From Plantactinospora endophytica (GTDB lineage: Bacteria; Actinomycetota; Actinomycetes; Mycobacteriales; Micromonosporaceae), in the NCBI RefSeq assembly GCF_016862915.1, contig NZ_BONW01000005.1:248001-312000 (forward strand): a DNA stretch of 64,000 nt, given 5' to 3'. Below are positions 35,994-43,722 of this stretch, one piece after another (position 1 is the first letter of the stretch; every line of letters starts with the position of its first letter). Position numbers and translations under genes: made by a program. Under the pieces are notes generated by a model that saw nothing but the letters and a program-made list of their open reading frames with translations, had not been told where the DNA came from and made no database searches.

Positions 35994-36087
35994 GTTCCGG
36001 GCGACCACGTCCAGGTCGAGGATGTTTGTTCAGGCGACCACGTCCAGGTCGCGAATCTTCGTTCAGGCGACGAGGTCCAGGTCGCGG
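35994..36087 (-). repeat. Three tandem copies of the DUF2637 gene 3' end
   Basis: The gene's final codons (R-D-L-D-L-V-A-stop, 36063-36087) are repeated 33 bases further on as R-D-L-D-V-V-A-stop (stop at 36030-36032) and again, ending in a mutated stop, at about 35997. All copies are in the direction of the gene. Confidence 0.85.
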
Positions 36088-37190
36088 ACCTCGCGGCGGA
36101 TCGCCCGGAGTCGGGCGGTGGTGATGCCGAGTTCCTGCGCCACGTCGGCGTCACTGGCGTCCGGGCGTTCGGCCTGGATCGCCGCAGCCAGTGCGGCGGT
36201 CTCGGTGATCGGGCGGCGCGGGCGGGAACCGGTCGCGGGTTTGGCCGCCCGGCCGGCGGCGGGCCGTTTCCGGGACGCACCGACGGCTGTCTTCCGGGCT
36301 CCACCAGCGCCGGTCGCGGCAGGTACCACCGTCGGCGCGCTGGCGGTCACCGACGAACCGACCGCCGAAGGCCCGGTCATAGGCCCTGCGGCCCACCCGA
36401 CTGCCCCGTTCTGCCCGGCTGCCCCGCCCATCCCGGCTGCCCCCTTCTGCCCGGCTGCCCCGCCCAGTTCGGCCGATCCGGCCTGGGCGCCCGATCCGAG
36501 CTGGGCGCTCGGATCGGGTTGCCGGGCTGGCCCGAACTGCCGCGCCGGCCCGGTCGTTGCCGGCCATCCGGCCTGACCGACCGAGCCGGGTCGACCGGCC
36601 GGTGCGGTCGACTCGGCTCCCGGCGCCGGATCGGGCGCCGGGGCAGGCTGGGCGGCGCTGGTCTGGGCCGCCTGCGCGGCGGAGATCCGGCCGCCCAGCT
36701 CGACCAGGCAGATGCTGGCCACCACGATCAGTCCGTCGACCGAGAGCGGCAGCAGGTACGGCGACGCGCCCGTCTCGCCGTACCGGGCGGCGACCCCGAC
36801 CATGTGCCAGTACGACACCCAGGCGGCGATCCCGGCGATGGTGGCGGTGGCCGCCCAGCGGGCGAAGGCCAGCGAGCGGCGGTGCACCGGTACCCGTGAG
36901 ATCAACTCGACGGTGAGCAGCAGGGCCAGTGGTGGCCAGGCGGCGATGGCCTGGCTGATCGGGTTGTCCCGGGCGTGCAGGATGTTGGCGACCACCGAGG
37001 CGGCGACCCCGAGGGTGAGGGTGGCGCGTACAGCCCAGCGGACCCGGCGAAGCTGTGGGAGGGGCACCGGTCGCTCCTTGTCTTCGTCGTGCTGCCTCTC
37101 GGTCCAGCGGACCAGCCGGCCCGACCGCTCATCCTTACGGCCGAACCGGTCCAGCCCGTGTACCGCCCGAATCTCCGGCGTGTCGCTCAC
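36063..37190 (-). CDS. DUF2637 membrane protein with C-terminal HTH-like domain
   Basis: A 375-residue protein: a 50-residue charged N-terminus, four transmembrane helices (residues about 52-180) of the DUF2637 type (PISQAIAAWPPLALLLTVELISR, SVDGLIVVASICLVELG), a roughly 110-residue Ala/Gly/Pro/Gln linker, then a basic stretch and a C-terminal helix-turn-helix-like domain (DADVAQELGITTARLRAIRREV). DUF2637 proteins occur on actinobacterial plasmids and integrative elements as well as chromosomes, often with similar tails. GTG 37190 overlaps the MFS gene stop (GTGA). A membrane-tethered DNA-binding role is inference. Confidence 0.78.
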   Translation of the reverse strand: MSDTPEIRAVHGLDRFGRKDERSGRLVRWTERQHDEDKERPVPLPQLRRVRWAVRATLTLGVAASVVANILHARDNPISQAIAAWPPLALLLTVELISRVPVHRRSLAFARWAATATIAGIAAWVSYWHMVGVAARYGETGASPYLLPLSVDGLIVVASICLVELGGRISAAQAAQTSAAQPAPAPDPAPGAESTAPAGRPGSVGQAGWPATTGPARQFGPARQPDPSAQLGSGAQAGSAELGGAAGQKGAAGMGGAAGQNGAVGWAAGPMTGPSAVGSSVTASAPTVVPAATGAGGARKTAVGASRKRPAAGRAAKPATGSRPRRPITETAALAAAIQAERPDASDADVAQELGITTARLRAIRREVRDLDLVA

Positions 37191-38548
37191 CGCCTGCTGC
37201 CCGTCCGTGTGCTTGGCGTTGCCTCGCCGTCCCTTCTCCGGTTCCCGCGTTCGGTCATCGGCCTCCGGGTGCCGCCGGGCTGGTCGGCGTCGCGTTCGGC
37301 GGCGTCCATCCGGTCGTCGGTGACCACCGCCATCCCGGCGAGGAGGCCGAGTTGGACCAGGGCCATCAGCGCGAACACCGCGCGTAGCCCGAGGAACTGT
37401 GCGAGCAGTCCACCGGCGGCGGCACCCAGCGGCAGGGTGCCCCAGGCGACGAGCCGGTTGACGCTGTTGGCCCGGCCGAGCAGCCGGTCCGGGGTGATCC
37501 GCTGCCGCAGCGACACGGTGATCACGTTCCAGATGGTCCCGCCCGTGGCACCGACCAGGAAGGCGGCACCGACCAGCACCGGGCTGGTGGTGACGGCGGG
37601 GACGCCGTACATCAGGACGTGGCCGACGACGGTCAGCCCGAGGGTACGGGCCCGGCCGAGCCTCCGGCTGACCCGCTCGGCGACGAACGACCCGAGTACG
37701 CTCCCGGCGGCGACGCTGGTCAACAGCACCCCGTACGCCTGCGCGGAGAGTCCCATCGCAGAGTCGGGGCCGACCGCGTACAGGACGAGGACGGCCAGGA
37801 TCGCGCTGCCGGCGAAGTTGGCGACGCCCACCATCACGGCGAAGGTCCGGAGCAGCCGGTGCCGGCCGACGAACCGGAGCCCTTCGAGGATGTCGGCGCG
37901 GATTCCGCCGGTCCGGTCCCGCTCGACCCGGAACGTCCCCGGCATCAGCAGCAGGGCCAGCACCGCCGCCACCCACAGCGCCGCCGGTACGGCGAAGGCG
38001 GCGGTGATGCTCGCCGCGACCAGGAAGCCGGCCAGCGGCGGGCCGACGAACTCGCTGGCGGTCAGCTCCGCCGCGTAGAGCCGGCCGTTGGCCCGGGGCA
38101 GGTGGTCACGCCGGACGAGTTGCGGCAGGATCGCCTGGGCCGAGGTGTCGTAGCTGGTCTCGGCGACACCGATGGCGAACGCGACCGCGTACAGGGCCCA
38201 GATTGTGTCGACGTCGAGGGCGACCGCCGCCCCGAGCAGGGCGAGCAGCAGGGCCCGGACGACGTTGGCGCCGAGCATCGTGCCGCGCCGGTCCCACCGG
38301 TCGGCGAGGGCGCCGGCCGGCAGCGCGAAGAGCAGCCACGGCAGCCGTGCCGCGAAGGCGACTCCGGCGATCAAGAGGGGTGAGCGGGTCAAGCCGACCG
38401 CGACCAGGGGCAACGCCACCCGCATGGTGCCGTCGGCCAGGTTCGACAGCCCGGCGGACGTCCACAGGCGCCAGTAGCGGGAGCCGAGCGGAGCGGGGGA
38501 CCGGTCCGGGGCCGAGCCGTCGGGACGCATCGGTGGAGGATCACACAC
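37187..38548 (-). CDS. MFS transporter, MFS_3/EntS-like
   Basis: A 453-residue transporter with 12 predicted transmembrane helices. RYWRLWTSAGLSNLADG at the start, ALADRWDRR between helices 2 and 3, a long central loop near residue 200 (VERDRTGGIRADILEGLRFV) and LRQRITPDRLLGRANSVNRL between helices 10 and 11 are typical of the MFS_3 group that includes enterobactin exporter-like proteins and many drug efflux pumps. GTG 38548 has GGAG about 11 bases upstream; ATG 38530 is an alternative without a ribosome site. It is coupled to the downstream DUF2637 gene by a four-base overlap. Confidence 0.87.
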   Translation of the reverse strand: MCDPPPMRPDGSAPDRSPAPLGSRYWRLWTSAGLSNLADGTMRVALPLVAVGLTRSPLLIAGVAFAARLPWLLFALPAGALADRWDRRGTMLGANVVRALLLALLGAAVALDVDTIWALYAVAFAIGVAETSYDTSAQAILPQLVRRDHLPRANGRLYAAELTASEFVGPPLAGFLVAASITAAFAVPAALWVAAVLALLLMPGTFRVERDRTGGIRADILEGLRFVGRHRLLRTFAVMVGVANFAGSAILAVLVLYAVGPDSAMGLSAQAYGVLLTSVAAGSVLGSFVAERVSRRLGRARTLGLTVVGHVLMYGVPAVTTSPVLVGAAFLVGATGGTIWNVITVSLRQRITPDRLLGRANSVNRLVAWGTLPLGAAAGGLLAQFLGLRAVFALMALVQLGLLAGMAVVTDDRMDAAERDADQPGGTRRPMTERGNRRRDGEATPSTRTGSRR

Positions 38549-38808
38549 CGGTGGAGGTCTCCGGCACCTGGGCGACGCGGGGCTGCCGGAGCGGAGCGCG
38601 GCGCCTGCCGGGAGCTGCGGGAACGGGCCGACGGAAATGGGGTTGCCGATCCGGTACCCGCCGTGCGACGCTTGCCGCCGTCAGCCCGGATCATGGGAGG
38701 GAGGTGCGGTAGATGTCTGCTTCGTCCTGTCCCGCGCCTCGCCTCGGCCACCGCTGACCGATCCGAGTTCTGCCTGCGAGGCGCGCACTCCACTTCCTGG
38801 AGGATCGC

Positions 38809-39192
38809 GTGAGTTCCATGATCCATAATGTCAGCTTCGACTGCGCCGACCCGTACCGGCTGTCCGGCTTCTGGGCGCAGGTGCTGGACCGGTCGCTGCG
38901 TCCGGAGGACCAGCCCGGCGACGACGAGATCACGCTGCTGGCGCCGGACGGCGTCGGGCCGCAGGTCTTCTTCCAGCGCGTGCCGGAGGGCAGGTCGGGT
39001 AAGAACCGGCTGCACCTCTGCCTGCAACCGACCGACCGGACCCGGGACGAGGAGGTCGACCGGCTGTTCGGGCTGGGCGCGACCATGGCCGCCGACCATC
39101 GCCGGCCGGACGGCACCGGTTGGGCAGTGCTCGCCGACCCGGAGGGCAACGTGTTCTGCGTCGAGCGGAGCGCCGCCGAGCGGGCCGGCTGA
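38809..39192 (+). CDS. VOC superfamily (glyoxalase-like) protein
   Basis: A 127-residue protein with one paired beta-alpha-beta-beta-beta unit set: HNVSFDCADPYRLSGFWAQVL at the start and VLADPEGNVFCVE near the end, where Glu is the usual metal ligand. Actinobacterial proteins of this type are annotated as VOC family without known substrate; binding of small hydrophobic ligands or a lyase-like activity are both possible. The GTG start has CTGGAGG upstream. It is divergent from the MFS gene. Confidence 0.85.
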   Translation: MSSMIHNVSFDCADPYRLSGFWAQVLDRSLRPEDQPGDDEITLLAPDGVGPQVFFQRVPEGRSGKNRLHLCLQPTDRTRDEEVDRLFGLGATMAADHRRPDGTGWAVLADPEGNVFCVERSAAERAG

Positions 39193-39502
39193 AGGTTCCG
39201 GAGTCCGTCGATGAGGTACTGGGGGTTGGAGCCGACAACCCGGCGACGAGCTGACGCCGGGCGAGCCAGCCGACCGGGCTCCCCGGTGGCCGTGGGCGAC
39301 TGGGCACGACAACCCGCGTGACCCGCCGGTCCGCCGAGCGCGCCGGCCGAGCCGGTACGCCCGGCGGACCGTCGGCCGAGCCCGGTCGGCGGTCGAGCCG
39401 GCGGGGCGCGACGGCCCCTCCGTACCGGTGGCGGTGCGGAGGGGTCCGGGTCGACCGGCCGGCCGGGTGAGCTGCGGTTCGCTGCGGGGATCCGCCCGGA
39501 AC
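39193..39502. other. Convergent spacer after the VOC gene
   Basis: About 310 bases without a supported gene. It is very GC-rich with scattered GCCGAGC/GCCGGCC motifs and ends in a strong hairpin at 39413-39446. Confidence 0.5.
39413..39446. terminator. Strong hairpin terminator, about 15-bp stem
   Basis: CCCCTCCGTACCG (39415-39427) pairs with CGGTGCGGAGGGG (39432-39444) with one G-U pair and a GTGG loop; two further outer pairs extend the stem. It lies about 57 bases past the stop of the minus-strand Roadblock genes. Confidence 0.8.
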
Positions 39503-39994
39503 TCAGGCGTCCCGGGCGGAGGAGAGCAGGGTGGCGAGCCGTTCGGCCGCCGCCGGGGCGTGCAGGTGCAGTCGGGCCACGTTGATGGTGTCCTCGCCGA
39601 TGACCCCGAGCAGTGCGCTGGGACCTGCGGCGTAGACGCTGAGGTAGCCGTTCGTGCTGCGTACGGTGGACTCCCGGAACGCGCCCTGACGGAGCCGGAA
39701 CCCGACCTGCCGGCCGATCCCGAAGGTGGTGGCGGCGAGCGCCGCCAGGTCGCACGGGTCGGCGTCGTCGGGCAGGTTGTGGGTGATCAGCAGGCCGTCG
39801 ACGCCGCCCAGGACGCAACCGCGTACTCCGGGAATCAGCAGCCGTAGGTCGGACAGGACGGTATTGATCGCGATGTGCGGAAGCTGCTCGAAGCGGGGCG
39901 TCGGCATGCCGTAGCCCTCGTCGCCGCGCTGGTCCGACCGGTATTCGGGCACCCGTCTGGGCAGGGTTCTCTCGCCGTTCTCGACCGTACTCAC
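39503..39994 (-). CDS. Roadblock/LC7 domain protein, second of a coupled pair
   Basis: A 163-residue protein with a 30-residue charged extension and then a Roadblock/LC7 fold: LSDLRLLIPGVRGCVLGGVDGLLITHNLPDD, with later strands YLSVYAAGPSALLGVI and an amphipathic final helix. Bacterial Roadblock proteins (MglB-like or conservon CvnB) bind small Ras-like GTPases. GTG 39994 overlaps the upstream gene's stop as GTGA, so expression is coupled. No GTPase, DUF742 or nitrate-sensor kinase gene lies nearby, unlike the usual conservon. Confidence 0.82.
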   Translation of the reverse strand: MSTVENGERTLPRRVPEYRSDQRGDEGYGMPTPRFEQLPHIAINTVLSDLRLLIPGVRGCVLGGVDGLLITHNLPDDADPCDLAALAATTFGIGRQVGFRLRQGAFRESTVRSTNGYLSVYAAGPSALLGVIGEDTINVARLHLHAPAAAERLATLLSSARDA

Positions 39995-40362
39995 AATTCC
40001 AGGGTCTCCTCGATCCCGCGTAGTTGGTGCCGGGCGAGCGCGAGGTTGGACCGGCTCTTGCTGAGCATCAGGTAGAGGAAGAGGCCCATGCCCGTCTTCG
40101 AACGCAGCGGCCGGATGATGTGGTACTGGCCGCCGAGCGTGATCAGGATGTCCTCGATCGTGTCGTTCAGCTTGAGCATCTCCATCGTCCGCATCTTGGC
40201 CCGCACCACCTCGGTGTTGCCGGCCGCGGCGACGGTCAGGTCGAGTTCGGCGGTGCCGCCCGCGACGCCGAGCGTCATTCCACTGGTGTAGTCCACCAGC
40301 GCGACGCCGATGGCGCCGTCGATGCTCATCGCGCCCTTGAGTGCGACATCGAGGTTGGCCAC
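39991..40362 (-). CDS. Roadblock/LC7 domain protein, first of a coupled pair
   Basis: A 123-residue compact Roadblock-fold protein: MSIDGAIGVALVDYTSGMTLGVAGG, a central helix (EVVRAKMRTMEMLKLND) and QYHIIRPL followed by FLYLMLSKSRSNLALAR. The length equals a bare Roadblock domain. GTG 40362 has a strong GGAAGGAG ribosome site; the longer frame to 40515 is not needed. It may pair with the downstream Roadblock protein as a heterodimer, which is inference. The partner GTPase is not in the window. Confidence 0.82.
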   Translation of the reverse strand: MANLDVALKGAMSIDGAIGVALVDYTSGMTLGVAGGTAELDLTVAAAGNTEVVRAKMRTMEMLKLNDTIEDILITLGGQYHIIRPLRSKTGMGLFLYLMLSKSRSNLALARHQLRGIEETLEL

Positions 40363-40806
40363 AGTTCTCCTTCCGATCGTGCTGTCGCCGGCACCGTCGC
40401 CCCCGGTAGGGGTGCCGACACGCTGCCGACATGTGCGGTGGAACTTCTGCGGAGAGGTTTGCATACTGGCTGGTCGTTCGCATGGGTCCAAACGATCATT
40501 GGACTGACCGGCCAATTGCTGACGATCCGCCGGGCAGCAAAACTCCGGTTGGCAAGGGGATGGCAGCGCCGTCCGGTACCTGTTAACAGCGGCGTAACGG
40601 ACCGGCCGGCCGGCTCGGCAGGGCAGGTCCTGCGGACGGGACGAATCCAGTCGATGTCCAGTGGTCGTTCAGTGCGGTACGCGAATCTCGATCCCTGCCC
40701 GGCCGGCGCCCCCGCCCGGCCGGGCAGGCAACACACCGCACCGTCGCACCAGCACCGTCTGGCAGCCGTACGACGCAACCGCGTCAGGGCATCCCCGGGA
40801 GGTCAC
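40363..40806. other. 444-base divergent spacer between Roadblock pair and secreted protein gene
   Basis: No gene is supported. It holds a perfect ten-base palindrome CTGTTAACAG (40580-40589) followed by GCGGCGTAACGG, and an AT-richer stretch at 40460-40545 that probably contains promoters. I could not assign exact promoter hexamers. Confidence 0.45.
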
Positions 40807-41466
40807 GTGAACACCTGGAAGGCCAAGCTCAGCAGACGAGCGGGTGCCGGCGGAGGGCGGTGGCGTGCCCGGCTCGGCGTGCTCACCCTGCTGGCCGGCG
40901 GGCTCGCCGTACCGGTGGTGGCGGTCGCACCCGGTGCCGCCAGTGCCGGCGCGATCGTGCCGTGTCCGGACAGCATCACCGACTGGCGGCTCATCGCGCA
41001 GAGCCGCGCCGGGCGGGTCTGGGAGGGCTACCGCTACACCCTGCACAGCGCCACCCCGATTTTCCTGGTCAGCGACGGTCAACTGCTCGACAACGGCACC
41101 GACAGCACGGTCAACTACACGATCACGTCGCGGGTGTCCCGCACCTTCACCATCCAGTCGACGGTGGGGATCAGCGCGACCGGGCAGGACAAGTTCTTCA
41201 CCACGAACGTCAGTACCCAGATCGTGATGACCCAGGTCACCGAGCGCGGGGTGAGCATCGCGGTACCGGTGCCACCCCGGACCCGGCTGATCGCCGAGTA
41301 CGGGGTGGAGGCGTACCAGGTCGCCTACGCGGTGGAGGCGTGGCGGGCGCCGACCCGGCTGGACCAACAGCCGGTGACCGGCGGGCGCTGCGAGGAGTGG
41401 GGCTACTACCCGCAGAGCGCCACCGCGCCGACGCACATCGAGGGCTGGCGGCTGCGGATCGGCTGA
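40807..41466 (+). CDS. Secreted beta-rich protein, possible aerolysin-like fold
   Basis: A 219-residue protein with a signal peptide (basic start, hydrophobic LGVLTLLAGGLAVPVVAVAP, likely cleavage after ASA near residue 47). The mature part opens with IVPCPDSITDWRLI. It then has Thr/Ser-rich alternating strands (STVNYTITSRVSRTFTIQS, then TVGISATGQDKFFTTNVSTQI) and VPVPPRTRLIAEYGVEAYQV. Alternating polar strands followed by a VPP-x-T strand recall the ETX/MTX2 aerolysin-like beta-hairpin, but this is pattern-based only. Two cysteines may pair. GTG has GGGAGG upstream. No toxin partner is nearby. Confidence 0.75.
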   Translation: MNTWKAKLSRRAGAGGGRWRARLGVLTLLAGGLAVPVVAVAPGAASAGAIVPCPDSITDWRLIAQSRAGRVWEGYRYTLHSATPIFLVSDGQLLDNGTDSTVNYTITSRVSRTFTIQSTVGISATGQDKFFTTNVSTQIVMTQVTERGVSIAVPVPPRTRLIAEYGVEAYQVAYAVEAWRAPTRLDQQPVTGGRCEEWGYYPQSATAPTHIEGWRLRIG

Positions 41467-41501
41467 GGCCGTAGACACCGCAGCCGGCCGGCGTCCGGGC
41501 A

Positions 41502-41576
41502 GATCGCGGTGGTCAGGGACCAGGTCGCACAGCGCGCCGTGCGACTCGTCGGGACAGGTCCCTGATCACCGCGATC
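41502..41576. terminator. Long nested hairpin, 20-bp outer stem, between convergent genes
   Basis: GATCGCGGTGGTCAGGGACC (41502-41521) pairs with 41557-41576 with a single G-U mismatch. Inside, GTCGCAC (41524-41530) pairs with GTGCGAC (41539-41545). GTTT follows on the plus strand. It lies between the secreted protein gene and fadB. It probably terminates both, though a small palindromic mobile element is also possible. Confidence 0.7.
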
Positions 41577-41622
41577 GTTTGGGGGACGGGAGACTTCGCC
41601 CCTCGCCCCGAGCGGGAGGGGG

Positions 41623-43722
41623 TCAGCCGGGCAGGCTGGCCGCGCCCCGGGGCAGGAAGCGGCGGCCGGTGACCCGTTCGGAGGTACCGGTCCGGTCCAG
41701 GTACGGCGTGACGCCGCCGAGGTGGAACGGCCAGCCGGCACCGAGGATCATGCACAGGTCGATGTCCTGCGCCTCGGCGACGACGCCCTCGTCCAGCATC
41801 AGCCGGATCTCCTGGGCCAGCGCGTCCAGCGCCCGCGTGCGTACCTCCTCGGCGGTCAGCGGCGCCGAACCGACCTCCAGCAGCGCGGCGACCTCCGGGT
41901 TGACGTCGCCGTCGACCACCAGCGGCTGGCCCGACTCGGCGATCCGCCTCAGGTTGGCGCTCACCCCGAACCGGTCCGGGAAGGCGGCGTGCAGCGTCCC
42001 GCCGACGTGGTACGCCACCGCCGGTCCGACGAGCTGGAGCAGTGCCAGCGGACGCATCGGCAGGCCCAGCGGGTCGAGTGCGGCGTCGGCCACCTCGGGC
42101 GGGGTACCGGCGTCCACGGCCGCGAAGATCTCGCCGAGGAACCGGGTCAGCAGCCGGTTCACCACGAACGCGGGTGCGTCGGCGACCAGTACGCAGGATT
42201 TGCGCAGCTCCTTGCCGACCGCGAACGCGGTGGCCAGGGTGGCGTCGTCGGTCCGTTCGCCCCGGACGATCTCCAGCAGCGGCAGTACCGCGACCGGGTT
42301 GAAGAAGTGGAATCCGACCACCCGCTCCGGGTGCTCCAGGTCGGCGGCCATCGCGCCGACCGAGAGCGAGGAGGTGTTGGTGGCGAGTACCGCCTCCGGG
42401 GAGACGATCTTCTCCAGCTCGGCCCAGATCTGCTTCTTCACCGCCAGGTCCTCGAAGACCGCCTCGATCACGAAGTCGGCGTCGGCGAAGACGCCCTTGT
42501 CGACCGAGCCGCTGACCAGGCCGCGCAGCTTGGCGGCCGTACCCTCGGGAAGCCGGCCCTTGCCGACCAGCTTGTCGATCTCGGCGTGCACGTAGCCGAC
42601 GCCTTTGTCCACTCTGGACTGATCCAGGTCGGTGAGCACCACCGGCACCTGGAGCCGGCGGGCGAAGAGCAGCGCGAGCTGCGACGCCATCAGCCCGGCG
42701 CCGACGATGCCGACCTTGGTCACCGGCCGGGCCAGGCCCTTGTCCGGTGCCCCGACCGGCCGCTTGGCCCGGCGCTGCACCAGGTCGAAGGAGTAGAGGC
42801 CGCTGCGCAGCTCCTCGCTGAAGACCAGCTCGGCCAGCGCCTCGACCTCGGCGGCCATCCCGGCCGGCAGCCCGTCCGGGTCGCCGTCGGCGGGCGCCTC
42901 CGGCGCCTGCCGGGCCCGCTCCAACAGCTCCAACGCCTGGTACGCGGCCGGCACCGCGCCGTGCAGCCGCTCGTCCAGCGTCTGCCGGGCGAAGTAGAGC
43001 ACGCCGTCCCACATCTCCCGGTCGACCTCCGGCCGGGTCACCTGGACCTCGCCGCGCACCACCCGGGCGGCCCACTCCAGCGAGCGCTCCAGGAAGTCGG
43101 CCGGCTCCAGCAGCACGTCCGCGATGCCCAGTTCGGCGGCCTGCTTCGGCTTGAGCATCCGGTTCTGCATCAGCGGGTTCTGGATGATCACCTGGGCGGC
43201 ACCGGCGATGCCGATCAGGTTGGGCAGCAGTTGGGTGCCGCCCCAACCGGGCACCAGCCCGAGGGAGACCTCGGGCAGGGCCAGCGCGGCGGCGCCGCCG
43301 GAGAGCGTGCGGTAGTGGCAGTGCAGCGCCAGTTCCAGCCCGCCGCCCATGGCGGCGCCGTTGACGAAGGCGAAGGTCGGCACGGCGCTGGTGCGCAGCC
43401 GGCCGAAGACCCGGTGGCCGAGCCGGCCGATCTCCCGGGCCTGGTTCCGGTCCGCCAGCAGCGGCATGCCGGTCACGTCGGCGCCGACACAGAAGATGTA
43501 CGGCTTGCCGGTCACCGCCACGAACGCCGGCTCGGCGGCGAGCGCCTCGGTGACCGCGCTGTCCAGACTGGACAGACCGGCCGGGCCGAAGGTGTTCGGC
43601 TTGGTGTGGTCGAAGCCGTTGTCCAGGGTGATCAGCGCGGCCGGCCGGTCCAGCCCCGGCACCGCCACCAGCCGGAGCAGCGACCGGGTGACCACCTCGT
43701 TCGGGTTACGCGGAACCGTCAT
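41623..43722 (-). CDS. fadB: Multifunctional fatty acid oxidation protein: enoyl-CoA hydratase and 3-hydroxyacyl-CoA dehydrogenase
   Basis: A 699-residue alpha-subunit-type enzyme for the second and third steps of beta-oxidation. The N-terminal crotonase domain (about 15-200) has FCVGADVTGM and NGAAMGGGLELALH, with catalytic Glu in the MGGGLELA region, and LGLVPGWGGTQ. The dehydrogenase begins near residue 325 with KVGIVGAGLMASQLA (NAD binding) and contains NTSSLSVGAMA and GFHFFNPV with catalytic His. ATG 43722 follows GGAAGGTGG and overlaps the thiolase stop (ATGA). With FadA it forms the trifunctional complex. Confidence 0.95.
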   Translation of the reverse strand: MTVPRNPNEVVTRSLLRLVAVPGLDRPAALITLDNGFDHTKPNTFGPAGLSSLDSAVTEALAAEPAFVAVTGKPYIFCVGADVTGMPLLADRNQAREIGRLGHRVFGRLRTSAVPTFAFVNGAAMGGGLELALHCHYRTLSGGAAALALPEVSLGLVPGWGGTQLLPNLIGIAGAAQVIIQNPLMQNRMLKPKQAAELGIADVLLEPADFLERSLEWAARVVRGEVQVTRPEVDREMWDGVLYFARQTLDERLHGAVPAAYQALELLERARQAPEAPADGDPDGLPAGMAAEVEALAELVFSEELRSGLYSFDLVQRRAKRPVGAPDKGLARPVTKVGIVGAGLMASQLALLFARRLQVPVVLTDLDQSRVDKGVGYVHAEIDKLVGKGRLPEGTAAKLRGLVSGSVDKGVFADADFVIEAVFEDLAVKKQIWAELEKIVSPEAVLATNTSSLSVGAMAADLEHPERVVGFHFFNPVAVLPLLEIVRGERTDDATLATAFAVGKELRKSCVLVADAPAFVVNRLLTRFLGEIFAAVDAGTPPEVADAALDPLGLPMRPLALLQLVGPAVAYHVGGTLHAAFPDRFGVSANLRRIAESGQPLVVDGDVNPEVAALLEVGSAPLTAEEVRTRALDALAQEIRLMLDEGVVAEAQDIDLCMILGAGWPFHLGGVTPYLDRTGTSERVTGRRFLPRGAASLPG

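Noticed and set aside
36063-37190. A plasmid-derived or integrative element signalled by DUF2637
   Set aside because: No integrase, excisionase, replication or transfer gene and no attachment-site tRNA is nearby.
39503-40362. A complete conservon (kinase-like, Roadblock, DUF742, GTPase)
   Set aside because: Only Roadblock genes are present; neighbouring genes on both sides belong to other families.
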